DNA of 64,000 nucleotides from Tulasnella sp. 424 (GCA_019633425.1 WSUB01000079.1:62001-126000), one strand, 5' to 3'. Numbered from the stretch's first letter, positions 24,596 through 36,280 are shown. Notes: generated from the letters alone by a model not told the origin. A program made the numbers and translations.

Positions 24596-25301
24596 TGTTA
24601 TTTCTCGTCTAGCCCTCCGATAAATCTCGCGACAGGCCCTGGCGGCGTCCCACTTCGGATAGAAGGTTCGCTACTGTTGAGCAGCATGCAACCCTCGAAT
24701 CGCCAAGGAAGCGGGGTCCCTTTGGGATTTTCACGCGCTCTTCGTAAGTCCCTTTGCATTGGGTCGTGGCATCTATGATTTTCGGGACTGAGACGAGTTT
24801 CTTTGGTTAGCTCTCCGCGAGGCACTACACCCGAGGTCGCAGGCGACCCGCAGCCCTAAAGAAAATCGGGGCCCCGGAAGCTCCTGAAGAAAGGTCGGTG
24901 TTTGATCTGTAAGTCACTGCTCCTTCTTCGACGGACGACAATTCCAAGAATCGCTAATCACGTTCTTTCCATGCATAGCAGGCATCGAATGAGCTGCCTC
25001 ACCCCACCTCTCGGCTCCATCTCTGCAGTTGTTTTGCTTTCCGCTTGTTTTTTGCTTGCTTTGTTGCTCGTTTCACGACACCCATCACGTTTCTTTCCTC
25101 GCGGCTGTTGTGGCCGTTGTACTTGATACCCGCGATTGTAGTGCTATCGCTTGTATTTCCTTCTCCTGTGCTGTGTTATCTTGTGCTGTGTGCTCTCGTG
25201 TTGTACTACTCTCCTTTGCTGGATATTTATTTGCCGACTCATCCTGGTTTGTAACTTCACAACGCCGCGCATTACGTCGGACTCTGGTCCCCTTTGCCCT
25301 C

Positions 25302-25850
25302 AAGAGCCACCTTTAGCACGATGGATGGTCAGCCTGCAGCAAATTAACAGTAGGTGCATAGATTGAACACCTTTAAAGGGGTATACTTAATTCCTGGTCC
25401 TCGTGGCTGGCACATTCTGCGCGTCCGTCACCCAGCAGCAGCCCTGTCTGCGAACTCATAATGGTCGAGCGAGAAGAACCTCTCTTGCGCGACACAATGG
25501 TTATCTTAGGGTTATAACAGCCCCAAAACAGTAGAAATATCAGTGAACGCGGACTGTAGGACGGCCGTCGATCGTACGGCGTGATGCATGAGTCGTATCA
25601 TGTCGAGCTGTCGCAATACTGAGCCTCCTCTGGATATCCTCCTATCCTTGCTCGTGCACGACAAGCTCCGTACTTCTGATAATCAAGATAGCTAGAATTG
25701 TATGCATTCCGACGTTCTCCTATGGCCCGGGTCATTCAGACTCGTAGAGACTGGTGAGTATATTTCGCCCTATCTGAGTTGCACTTGGCTTGGCTGGCCT
25801 ATCGCCTCTACTTTCTTCACGGCAACACTATTGGATGATATTGACTTCTA
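25302..25850. repeat. Direct repeat A, right copy (about 550 bp)
   Basis: Second copy of the segment at 18100-18650, same orientation. The start of the minus-strand gene is present here too (MSSQTG near 25456), but its frame ends after about 28 codons, so this copy is a non-functional 5' fragment. Unique sequence leading to the ADAM gene resumes right after TCTAGAAAGA. Confidence 0.75.
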
Positions 25851-26694
25851 GAAAGACCATTGTGTTGCCGCTGCTGCGGGAGATACAGCTAGTGTCTGCG
25901 CAGTCAACGGCGGCTTGACATACTGATCGGCACGAGCGTGCACGACTTTCGAATTCCCTCATCACACCAAGGTTTCGGCCTTGACAACCCGGCTTTGGCC
26001 ATATTACGCTATCTGTGCCCTCGAGGCTAGGAAGCTAGCTGGACCTTGATTTGGTCTCTACAAGCTTCCAATCTCAAGAGAGCAGTGGGGATCCCAGCCC
26101 AATTAACCCCAGATTCTCCAAGCACCTAACGTTTGGTACACACACACACATCTGTGCAGTTCGTTCGACCATTCCAGCTTGTTGGGCGGGGAGTTAATAA
26201 GCAATGTGAGGGCATATAGCCGGCATGGAAATTCTTCAGCCGTCTGATGCTTGGCAGCTTGGCGGACGATGAACCTGTAGTTGTTCGACGACGTCGACTG
26301 GCAGCGACACAAGCTGAATATGCAAGTCTAACGTTTTGGTTGTATATACGTTGCAGTTGTTGCTGGCATTTGAGGGTTCGGAACATCTGGGAAAGCGATG
26401 GGTGGACATCCCGGAGTGCAGCGCGGACTTCGAAAGTTCGCATTGCTTGGCCGGTGTCGCTCTGGGCAACGCAACGGAAAACCAACCACCACGATCACTC
26501 TCCTCCACCAAGCCGCAGCTCCAAATTCTGTCATCAGTCTCACCTCTCCACAGCCACCGACGGGGAAAAGCCATTGAAGCTGTGTTAGAGCGAGGCGTGC
26601 ACATCGCCCGGTCACCGTTTGGACCGCGGCCTCAAATAAACAGACGCCGGAAATATCCCATACCTTCCTTACTTCTTCGACCTCCACCTCCTCC
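25851..26694. other. Upstream region of the ADAM gene
   Basis: Several overlapping open frames are seen between 26100 and 26690 on both strands, but none is supported by introns, motifs or a start context. A (CA)n microsatellite lies near 26140-26150. This probably includes the promoter and leader of the metalloprotease gene. Confidence 0.4.
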
Positions 26695-29600
26695 ATGAAG
26701 CCTTACTGCCTAATACATGCGCTGGTCGCTACATTTCTCTGCGTAACGTTCTCTGCCAATGGTCAGTCTTCTTCCCCTCAGTTCCAACGTGGAACGGTGT
26801 GTTGGCCGTCTCCTAAATTGGTCAATACTGAAATACCGCCTAAATGACAGCATCGAGTTCGCCACACAAGCCATTGAAACGTATATCTCATCCAGCTACC
26901 CTAGGGTTCGACATCGTACCGCGGAGACCATCAAACTCTCGGTCACCGTCATGGACAAAATCCTCCAATCCCTTGCACCGTCGATCCGAAGATGACCAAC
27001 TCCTCCATACCGACTCCTTTCGCCTCACCCTACGCGCGTTCGACCAAACTTATCACCTCCACTTACGTCCCAACGAGGTTCTCTTCCATCCTCATGCACG
27101 GATAAACCATTACTCTCCTAACGGCGAGATCATCCGGACTGAGCCCCTGCTGCGGTCGGACTACAAAGTGTATGAAGGCGAGGTCGTCTCACCAGACCGG
27201 ACCGCAGAGCGATGGAACGAAGACAGTGCGGGGGGCGTCATCAGTCCCGCACGAAGGGAGCTTGGCTGGGCTAGGATTGTCGTCCACGACCAAGGCGATG
27301 CTAAGGCTGGTCGGGCGCCGGTGTACGAGGGCGCCTTCAGCGCTAATGGTGTCGTACATCATGTCAAGACACGGGATAATTATCTTAGGCATCACCGAAG
27401 GGGATTAGATGCAGAGTTCGAGGCGACAGACGAGCATCTCGTTGTCTTTAGAGATATTGACATGGGCGACGAGCACGCACACCCCCACGAACGATCACTG
27501 GCCAAGTCTTGCGGACACGATACGTTGGACTACAACGTCAACAAGGAACTAAATCCTGTCCTCGCCTATGCCATCGAAAGCCGAAAGCGGGCATCCACAC
27601 CATGGTACGATCCTAGACGCGTAGACGACGTAGACCCAATCGATTTGGATTCCCGACTTGTCAAACGGCAAGGCAATGATATCTCTGGAAATGTGACGAG
27701 CAAGTACGTGGGCGGTTTCCTCAAATTGACGCCGGGGCTAATCATTTGCTATTATTAGCTTCATAGATCGCATCGGCTCGCACGAAGGCTGCAAGCCGAC
27801 CCAGTCCTTCATCTACATGGGCGTAGCCGCAGACTGCGAATATGTCACAAAATACGGAGGCACGGCCAATGCGACCAGCCAAATTCTGAACACCTGGAAT
27901 TCAGCGAGCGCCCTTTACAAGTCAACCTTCAACGTCAGTATGGGCATTGTCGAACTCGCGGTCCAGGATGCCAAGTTTGTCTTTGATTCTCGGAGTGTCG
28001 AGTTGTTCTCTGACAAGCCTATAATTATCTAGCTGCCCCACCACGGCCTCCGCCAGTACTCCTTGGAACGAGGCATGCAGCGATTCGATCACCCTCAACG
28101 ATAGACTTTCGTTGTTCTCAGCCTGGAGAGGTGCTAAAGGTGGTGCAGACGGTGCAGGATTATGGCATTTGATGAGCGGATGTCCGACAGGGACTGAAGT
28201 TGGTGAGCCACTCGGTTTCTAGTATCGAAGAAAGGACCTTGGGACTGATGTCGTTAATCTCTCAGGCGTCGCGTGGCTTGGACAACTGTGCAACACCCAA
28301 TCGTCTGGTCAAACGGGGAATGTCGTGTCTGGAACTGGTGTTTCTACCGCTACGCTTACGGAATGGCAAGTGGTGGCGCATGAAATTGGTCATAACTTTG
28401 GTGCCATCGTAAGTGTCGTTGTTGCCAGTCATTTCGGGGCCCAGAGTTTCTGATTTGACTTGCATGTAGCACGATTGCGCTTCGGGATGCACTTTAACGG
28501 ACAGTTGCTGTCCCGCCACAACTACCTCTTGCAGCTCGAATTCCGTCTTCATCATGGATGCTGTGTCAAATGTCGGAGAAAACACCTTCTCCCAGTGCAG
28601 CGTTGGAAACATTTGTAGGTACTTGGCAATCTTGCGCGGAAATGCGTGCTGATGCATTCTCGATTACAGGTGCCTCTATGGAAAGCATGAACACTACCTG
28701 CCTCCTAGGTGCAGATGAGCAAGTTCAGGTTATTTCGAAGCAGATGTGTGGAAACGGCATCGTCGAAACAGGTTCGTCCTCCGAACTTGGTTCCTCAATC
28801 CAACTAGTACTGATGGTGATTCCAAACAATTAGGCGAAGAGTGTGATCCAGGAAAAGGCAATACCTCTCCATGCTGCGATTCGACGACTTGCAAGTTCAT
28901 CAATGGAGCCGTTTGTGATCCGAAGAGCAGTGACTGCTGTACAAATTCGTGCCAGTTTGCGCCGACCACACAGGTACACACCATTTTCCCCTTTTTATGA
29001 TTTGTTTCAAAAGACTAATGGAGAGAGGAATTATCAGGTTTGCCGTCCGAGTCGAGACGCTGCTTGCGACACCGCCGAATCCTGCCCAGGCAATTCAGCC
29101 GAATGTCCTACCGATAAGACTGTCGCGGATGGTGCGTGACTGGTCTCGAGAAGCTTTTTGCTACGTGAAGCCAATGACATCCTTTTGCGCATAATAGGCA
29201 CATCATGTGGAGGAAGCGGGTTGGCTTGTGCTAGCGGCATCTGCACTTCGCCTGATTGTAAGCACCTCTGCATTTTGGTTGTCAGAAAGTCGATCCTGAG
29301 ATACAATACCCGTGCTTGCAGTGCAATGTCAGACAGTCGGCTCATCACTCGGATTGAAGAAGGCCTGCCCTGCAAGCAATGACAAGAGCTGCCAAGTTTC
29401 GTGTCAAGACCCAACGAATTCCCAGTCGTGCATTGTTCTACAGGCGACGTTGGTTGATGGCAGTCCTTGCGGTGCGTATAGAACGGAGCCAGTCGGCGGA
29501 GAAGTATTGACAGAGCATGCAACTCTTCCAGGTTACGGCGGTCGATGCGAGAACAACGTCTGCAAAGCTGGAAGCATCGGCGATACAATCAAAGTTCGTT

Positions 29601-30301
29601 CAGGGTTACGAATGCTTCTCGAGCGAAGTGGACTAATGGCAGCGGTTTTTGTAGGCATGGTACACCCAGAACTTGCAAATATCGATTCCTGTGACGGTTG
29701 TCGTAGGAATCGTTTTGCTTTTGATTCTTTGGAGGATTACGACGGGTGTGTCTCCTGGGTAGCGTGTGTTCGTGTTCTGGTTGCTAAACGCAAGCGATCT
29801 GCTTGGCAGGGATTATGGGATGCTGCCGTCGGGCGAAAGCTCGACGCCAGCAAGCTGAGTACAAGGCAAACCTGGCGGGTCGTCAAAGACTCTCGAGTTG
29901 GGTTCCACCTCAAGGATTGGGTGATGGTGGAGTGGAAAAGTGAGTAGTTCCTGGACTCTCAGTCATCATCCAGTTTCGCTCATCAAAGGTTTCCTTTCGA
30001 CCTTAGTCCACCGATGCGGTCAGCTCCAACTTCCCGTCCACCGCGGGGCGGGTATGTATCTCCAGGCATGTCATATCCTCCTTCGCATAGTGATAACGAC
30101 AATGTCGGCGATAGCTGGCAGCAGGGGGGTCAACGACGAAATTCAAGTAATGGCTACAATTTTGAGGCGTATCAACTTGGTCAAGTGAATGCAGACCGAG
30201 CAATGTCCCCTGAACGGAACCAAGGTGGAACGCATTGGGTTGATGATCGCACGTATAATGGTGAAGCGTATAGTAACAGCCGACAACCGGGATGGAGGTA
30301 A
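26695..30301 (+). CDS. Membrane-anchored ADAM metalloprotease (metalloprotease-disintegrin)
   Basis: Fifteen exons join in frame to 905 aa: 26695-26761, 26851-27703, 27759-27974, 28033-28202, 28266-28408, 28470-28614, 28670-28771, 28834-28973, 29038-29131, 29198-29257, 29322-29471, 29532-29593, 29655-29745, 29810-29939, 30007-30301. Order: signal peptide (1-22); prodomain ending in a Kex2/furin-like LVKR site (about 295); reprolysin-type catalytic domain with [12 protein letters not shown] (about 474-485), supplying three zinc histidines and the catalytic Glu; a Cys-rich disintegrin domain ([15 protein letters not shown] onward); further Cys-rich repeats; one transmembrane helix ([16 protein letters not shown], about 742-760); and a cytoplasmic tail with CCRRAKARR then a Pro/Gln/Tyr-rich end. 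This is the fungal ADAM-B layout; the role is cell-surface or vacuolar proteolysis or shedding, with substrates unknown. An intron interrupts the zinc motif between Ile and His. Confidence 0.92.
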
Positions 30302-31253
30302 TTCAAGGGCGTTCCCTTTCGTCGTCACAGACTTTTCTTTCTTTTTTTCTCCTTTTATGTAGCTCTCGTTTTCGTTTCTTGCTTTCGCTCGTTTTGGATT
30401 TTTGCTCCCTCTGCGTGCTCTTCTTTTTCGTAATTGTAATTTGGAATCTTATACGGACGGTTAGATATCTAACTGCAAACCTTTGTGTGTGGGCTTTGAG
30501 TGAAAACCACCGCAAGTGACGTGAAATGCGGAAGGTTTGAGAAACCACCGTTGGTTACGTAAGCAGGGGATGGCTCGTGCGCGGATTGCGGTGTGGGTAT
30601 ATATAGGACGACTTTTGCTATTGAATGAATCTTCATACTTACCTTGCCCTGGCAGAGCCCCTTCATGTCCTGGGACTGTCAGCCTTAGTCCTTGATCATG
30701 GCACAGCGAGCCCTTGAGGCTTTCATTCACGGATTAGGGTTTGTGGGTGGTTTATGCTGCCCGCAGGGGCTAAATCTTTTCCAGATCCCCAACTGGCCTT
30801 CTGGCTGGTGGGGCCTCTCTTTTATTTTTATAATTCCACTAACCCTAACCCTAGACATCATCCACATAATAGTACACCTCTTCCTTTATGCATCTACATG
30901 TTCTAATATATTCTTAATCAAGGCTCTTTTCTGCCGTGTCATTACTTGGGTGGCTATATATATGTGTGTGTGTGTGTAATGGGATCGGCACTCGGTGGTG
31001 CCCTTGTGATCGCCAAAATGACCGGATACCATCCGCCAGCAAAGTGTTTCCACCCTTGATTATAGATTAGATCTACGAGCTAGTACGTCGGCGTGCCAAC
31101 TCTCGCCCACGGCGGCGATTTGCATCGTCACCGCCACTGACTACATCACTGGGCGGCTCCGGGACAGCGCCACAAACAACAACGTCCTTCGATTCAACCA
31201 CCCCCCACTCCCGCCCGCCTGCCCATTTTCAACGACGTTACAAGTACCACAAA
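30302..31253. other. Intergenic region with short telomere-like and TG repeats
   Basis: The stretch between the ADAM gene and the DUF4139 gene holds a T-rich region after the ADAM stop, a two-unit CTAACCCTAACCCTAG element at 30839-30854 and a (TG)n run at about 30963-30977. No gene is seen. The last about 100 bases are C-rich and probably form the promoter and leader of the gene at 31254. Confidence 0.55.
30839..30854. repeat. Short interstitial telomere-like repeat
   Basis: CTAACCCTAACCCTAG is two perfect CCCTAA units plus flanks, matching the fungal telomere hexamer TTAGGG on the other strand. It is too short to be a telomere. Confidence 0.5.
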
Positions 31254-33225
31254 ATGTCGAACATCATCACCGTCGACTCCACCGAATACCCTGTCCACTC
31301 CGTCTGTGTTTTTCAGGTGGATCGCGCCGAAGTTCGAAGAATCATTCCAGTAGAATTGAAGGTACGCGTTTACGGCCCACTGAACCTTCCAGACGTCGCA
31401 TCTAATCAGAATTTATAGGTTGGTCAAAATGAGGTGAACATCGAGAGGCTGCCTAATGCCATCGACCGCGACTCGATTCGCGTTGAAGGTCTTGGCAACG
31501 CCTCCATCTTTGACGTCATTTATACCCCGCCGCCGACCGGAAAGCAAGAGACGAAGAAATCCTTGTCACTCAACAAGGACCTCCGAAGTATCGAGAAGAA
31601 TATCGACTCCCTAAAGTCTGAGAGGGCAATCCTCAATGATCAAGAACGCGTTCTCTCCGACTATACAAAGACCCTGAACGCAGAGCAAACGGATGTAGCA
31701 ACGCTCAGCAACTTCTTGAGCGTCCACAAAGAACGCCGACAACAGATCCATTTGGGGCTGCAGTCCCTCCACGAGCAAATTACCGATGCAGAGAAGGCGG
31801 CAGAAGAAAAGCGAAAGGCACTGAAAGAGGACGACGCTAGCAAAAAGAGAGCCGTCAAGATCACCGTTATCGTCCAGGCAGAAGAAGATGGGAAAGCCGA
31901 GCTATCGCTCTGGTACGGTAAGTACCCTAGCCGGTGGTGGTTCTCCAGGTTTTGTTGACCGCTCAAAACTACTTTGATAGTGGTATACGGAGCATCGTGG
32001 ACGCCCATGTATGACCTCAGAGCCACCATCTCGACATCGTCAAAGGAGTCCTCTTCCATCGCTCTTCAGTACAGAGCGTCCATCTCCCAAAGCACCGGCG
32101 AAGACTGGGACGAAGTCGACCTGAGTCTCAGCACAGCCTCACCTCAACTCGGTACCGATATCCCTTCACTCGGCCCTTACAAGATTGGTCCGCCTTATAG
32201 AGCTACAAAGTCCATGGGGTCTATGAAAAAGAGGAAGGCCTCGGTGACGATACAATACGATTCTGCTTCAGCATTCATACCACCCGGATCCGGAATGGCG
32301 TACGCGACGGCTTCGGCCGTGGAGGGTGCGACCAGCACGACATTTGTGATTGCGGGGAGGTCTACTATTCCTAGCGATGGCGATCAGGGTGGGCAGACGC
32401 ACAAGGTTTCAATTGCCTTCATCGACCTTCAGGCAGCTCTCGAATGGGTCACCATTCCCAAGCTACAGCAGACGGTCTTTCTGAGGGTGAGTTGACGCTA
32501 CCTTGACTACTCCAAACACAGTCTTCTTATCTCGTGCTACTTCCAGTGCCAAGTCAAGAATACATCTCAATATGTATTCCTGCCCGGTCCGTCGAGCGTT
32601 TTCATGGATAACAACTTCGTCTGCAAGTCGTCTATGCCGGTTCGTCTCCGATGCAATCCGCAACTGGTATAATATAGATCGCAAGCAAACTGACGTCGAT
32701 CGATGCTACTTCTAGGCCGTCAGTCCTCAAGAATCGTTTTCGACTTCGCTCGGGATCGATCCCTCAATCAAAGTTACCTACCACCCCCTACAAAAGAAGA
32801 CCAAAACGTCGGCTGGTAACCTCCTCTCTTCCAAAACGGACATCACCACTTTCACCCAAAGAATCACAATCAAGAACACCCGCTCAACCGGTGTCTCTCC
32901 TTTGTTCGTCAAGGACCAGATTCCAGTTAGCGAAGACGCTGATTTCAAGGTTAATCTAACCGAGCCGAGGGAGATGGGCCTGGCCAAGGAGAGGAAAGAA
33001 GTCCCGGTACTTCCAGGCGCGGTCAAAGCTCGTTGGGCATTCCATGGCGACAATACCGAGGAGAGCAGCACCGGTTCCAAAATTTTGGGTAGTTTTGGAA
33101 AAGGCGGCGTGGAGGAGGAAGGCGCAATTGAGTTCGTTTGCGATGTTGGGGTTGGGAAGACCATCGACGTTACAGTCGCATACGATGTGACGGCGCCGGC
33201 TGGGCAACAATGGGTCAAGTTGTAA
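31254..33225 (+). CDS. DUF4140/DUF4139 protein (mucoidy-inhibitor-A-like), 571 aa
   Basis: Five exons (31254-31361, 31419-31917, 31981-32486, 32547-32639, 32716-33225) close in frame. The N-terminal beta domain (residues 1-90, with HSVCVFQVDRAEVRR and IRVEGLGNASIFDVIY) matches DUF4140. It is followed by a coiled coil (about 90-170, with LRSIEKNIDSLKSE and LHEQITDAEKAAEEKRKALK). A DUF4139 region starts at YGASWTPMYDLRA with LQYRASISQSTGEDWDEVDL and ends in a beta-rich segment (FVCDVGVGKTIDVTVAYDV). This two-domain arrangement is common across bacteria and fungi; its biochemical role is unknown. There is no signal peptide or membrane helix, so it is probably cytosolic. The start was chosen by its AAAATGTC context and the fit of the first intron. 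Confidence 0.88.
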
Positions 33226-33542
33226 AATGGAGAAGAAGGTAAACCTCTCGTGAATGGAAGAATAGGATTCTGTCATCTCTGTCGACCGTTGATCTTTCCT
33301 GTACGTCTGTCTCGTTCCGGAATCTGTTTGATATTCTACGAGTACCAGAGGGAATCATGAACTGGGATTGCATTAAAAAGGAAGTTGCCGAGACCTCTTC
33401 CGCGGGATTAGGGGTATGCAAGAATTCGATGTGATATGAAGTCGAGGGAGGACCTTGACCAAGTAAGTCATCGCCGCCACTGCTCCTATCTTCAACCTCC
33501 CACATCTCGACTTCAGACGTTCGCTAAGATCTTGGAGATACC

Positions 33543-35201
33543 ATGGGCACGATATCTAATGAGCTCTCTCCCAACGAGGAGCAGAAGGTACGCTGATATT
33601 CCTACAGCAAGTTGGTAATATTGCATTACGAACTTACCTTCGTCTTGTTGTAGCTTTCGATGATTCTATCGGATATCAGAAAGCATATTCCCAACAGGCC
33701 AATTCGGGAGTCTATTCAGCTTCTCGAGACAATGGCCATACAGCGTTTCCAGCTTGCCGCGCAGACAGTCTTAAAGGAATGCCTTGAAATCATCCTCGAC
33801 TCCGCCATGCTCCCAGAAGTAGCCAAAATCAGTCACCTCTCACGAGCATACAGAGCATCAGTCCTGGACTATCTACGTCGACGGGTCGATGGCCTTCTGC
33901 GAACGTGGTTCACCGATCCCGCGTGCTTCAGGGACATTCTCAGAACCACCGGTAGCATGGTGTCTGGGTCCACCGCACTAGCGTTCGCGCTCGGTGTGGA
34001 CTGGGGACTTCAAGACTTGGATATTTATGTAGGAAGCGATACCTCCGGAGTGGGCAATCCGGCCGGCCGTCGCGCACAAATGTTAAGACACCTTGTTGAG
34101 GTGGAAGGTTATCGACCGCAGGCCGCTTTCGGGGATGCCTCTGACCCCACCTTCAGCAAAATCTCTTCAATCCCATTTCGAGGAGCATCTAATCCCTACG
34201 ACGTAGATATTGACATAATAAACACAGTCTACAAGCTTACCAAAACGACAACCACCACCACCGAGGAAGGGCGTATCACCACTGTGACACACACCACCAC
34301 AGATATCGACGTGATAGAGTGCGTGCACACCAACCCCATCGAAATCGTCTCCGACTTCCATTCCACCCCGGTGATGAATTGGATATCGGCAGACAATATC
34401 ACCATTACGTACCCGGTCCTCACATTCGCCATGAGAGGGATCGTCAACCGAAATAGACTCACGTTTAATGGTAAGAAAGAGAAGTTGTGGAAGGAGAAGT
34501 ATGCCGCTCGTGGGTTCAAAATATTCGGCACTCATCAATCGCTCGACATCCCTTGTGGCACCTCATGCGCTGTCATTTCACGAAGCAGCTACGACATTGG
34601 CTGCATGCGGGTGCCATACGGCCAAGGGAGCATCGTGGACCAGTTCGAGGCAATAAATTGGAACCCAAGCTTTGACCTGTCGCCGCCTCCCATTGGCATT
34701 CGCAGGCGACCAGAGAAACCATGCTTCGAAGCCTCAAAGTTACCGCTGTCGAGGCCACTGGGACGGTTTCCGGAGACAGATCAACCGGAGAGCAGAGACA
34801 GGGAGAGCGGGGGACGAACGGATCGATCTCAGAATCCAGGGGAGAGGGGAGGGGGTCAACCTGAGCCGATGAGGGGAGGGAGAGGTCAACCGAATCATCA
34901 ACTTCAAACCCGAGGAGGGGCCGGAGGGGGAGGGAGAGGCCAGGTGGAGACGAGAGGGAGGGGAGGAAGAGCTCAACCAAGTGACCAGCTGCAGAATCCA
35001 GGAGGGATGGGAAGGGGCCGGGGAGGTCAGCCGGCGACGAGAGGGAGGGGAGGAGGAGCTCAACCTAGTGACCATCCCCAGAGTACAGGAGGGGCGGGCA
35101 GGGGTGGGGCGACCCAACAGCAGACCCGAGGGGCAGAGGGGAGGGGGGGGAGAGCTCGATCTCGTAGACGAGGTGGGCGGAGAGGTCAACCTTCGACTTG
35201 A
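33543..35201 (+). CDS. Nucleotidyltransferase-fold protein with RGG-rich C-terminal tail, 530 aa
   Basis: Two exons (33543-33587, 33654-35201). After a helical N-terminal region, residues about 112-140 read SMVSGSTALAF then GLQDLDIYVG: the helix-turn GS motif and the DxD metal-binding pair of the DNA polymerase beta-type nucleotidyltransferase superfamily. A third acidic position may be supplied by NPYDVDIDII (about 195-205). The remainder of the core runs to about residue 390. The tail (398-530) is built of repeated Arg-Gly-Gly with Gln/Pro/Ser spacers (RGGRAQPSDQL, RGGGAQPSDHP, RGGRARSRRRGGRRG), typical of RNA-binding or phase-separating segments and arginine methylation targets. Many basidiomycete genomes carry similar stand-alone predicted nucleotidyltransferases of unknown substrate; the RGG tail suggests a nucleic-acid target but this is inference. 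Confidence 0.7.
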
Positions 35202-36280
35202 GCCTGGAAGGTGAGTGGCTTCCGTGATGCGGTCTATTAGAGTCCGGCTAGTATTGGGGCACTGAATCTTTGAAAATAGACAACCGACTAGGACTTGTCA
35301 GTAACTACAACGCAGCGTAGGGATTTGGATCCGCCACACCGCGTATTAAAGGTGTTTCGCCCATCGATGCTTTCATCAAAGGATATTTTGCAATGGATAA
35401 CAGCTTATACTTACCGACAAGCCTTTATCCTCGCAAATAGGCTCCCGGGACCAGACTAAATACGACTGGAGGGGCCACGATAACGTGGTAGGTTTATTGT
35501 ACTCGGACACGCGAGAGTGTTGCTTGTCGAAGCCCAAGTATTCAGCCTTTCCCACTCCCGCCTGAAATTTACGGCATCTTGACTAACAGGATCCCTCTAT
35601 GCCTCTACTCATATGCCTTCTCTCCGGCTACTGCTACTCTCCATCACCAAGACGGGGACTAATAGACTATCATAGCTCATTTATGGCTCGGGATAGTCGC
35701 CGTCTTAACCTTTTTCGTTCTGCAAAGTTGGCTGGAGCCTGGCATAGTTCTTAACAGGTCAACAACTACCGCTTAATTTGGAAACATAGTACCTGATTAA
35801 TGCGTAGCCTGAGATCCCGACTTTGTTCCTAACTTTGATTGTCCCTGACACGTTCGTACGGGCATATTTTATGTCTTATTATCATATCAAATGGACCATT
35901 TGGGGCCAGATGTCACAAGTTCGAAAGTGCTCGCAACACTCGTTCGATTTCCCACCGGAAACATCAAGCCTCCTTGTCTATCCGCAATCGCCTAAGCAAC
36001 TCAGTACCACTCCGGAGTTAAGAGAAGAATTCCTTAAACACGGTGTGCCCCCTGACTTGACCCGGTAGTCGTCGGAGATAATGTGCAACTTACCCGGCTG
36101 CCAGGGGCTTAATCGTGAATATGGCAGGATAACAGGAGCTCAGTGACCAACACGGCTAGTCAGTCCGCGATCTCACTACAATGCTGTATGATTGTCAGCG
36201 GATGCATGTCCCACGAATACAAGCATGCAACTTCACATTGAGCAGGGTATCAAATACGATCAAACAAAATCGAACTAGAC
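35202..36280. other. Intergenic region between convergent genes
   Basis: About 1.1 kb between the stop codons of the plus-strand nucleotidyltransferase-like gene and the minus-strand CAND1 gene. Short A/T-rich frames on both strands have no support. It presumably contains both 3' untranslated regions. Confidence 0.55.

Larger units (their letters stand above)
21905..25300. repeat. Tandem duplication unit B, copy 2
   Basis: Direct continuation of copy 1, with no spacer at the junction near 21905. It is longer than copy 1 in the fourth coding exon (about 390 bases of extra sequence) and lacks roughly 150 bases of the fifth. Its right end merges into repeat A near 25300 after the shared GCGCATTAC element. 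Confidence 0.85.

Noticed and set aside
18100..25850. LTR retrotransposon with 550-bp terminal repeats
   Set aside because: The flanking repeats lack TG...CA ends and a target-site duplication, no gag, protease, reverse transcriptase or integrase motif lies between them, and the interior is itself a tandem duplication of an intron-rich gene.
34740..35189. Minus-strand Ser/Pro-rich frame of 149 codons
   Set aside because: It is the complement of the RGG repeat-coding DNA of the nucleotidyltransferase-like gene.
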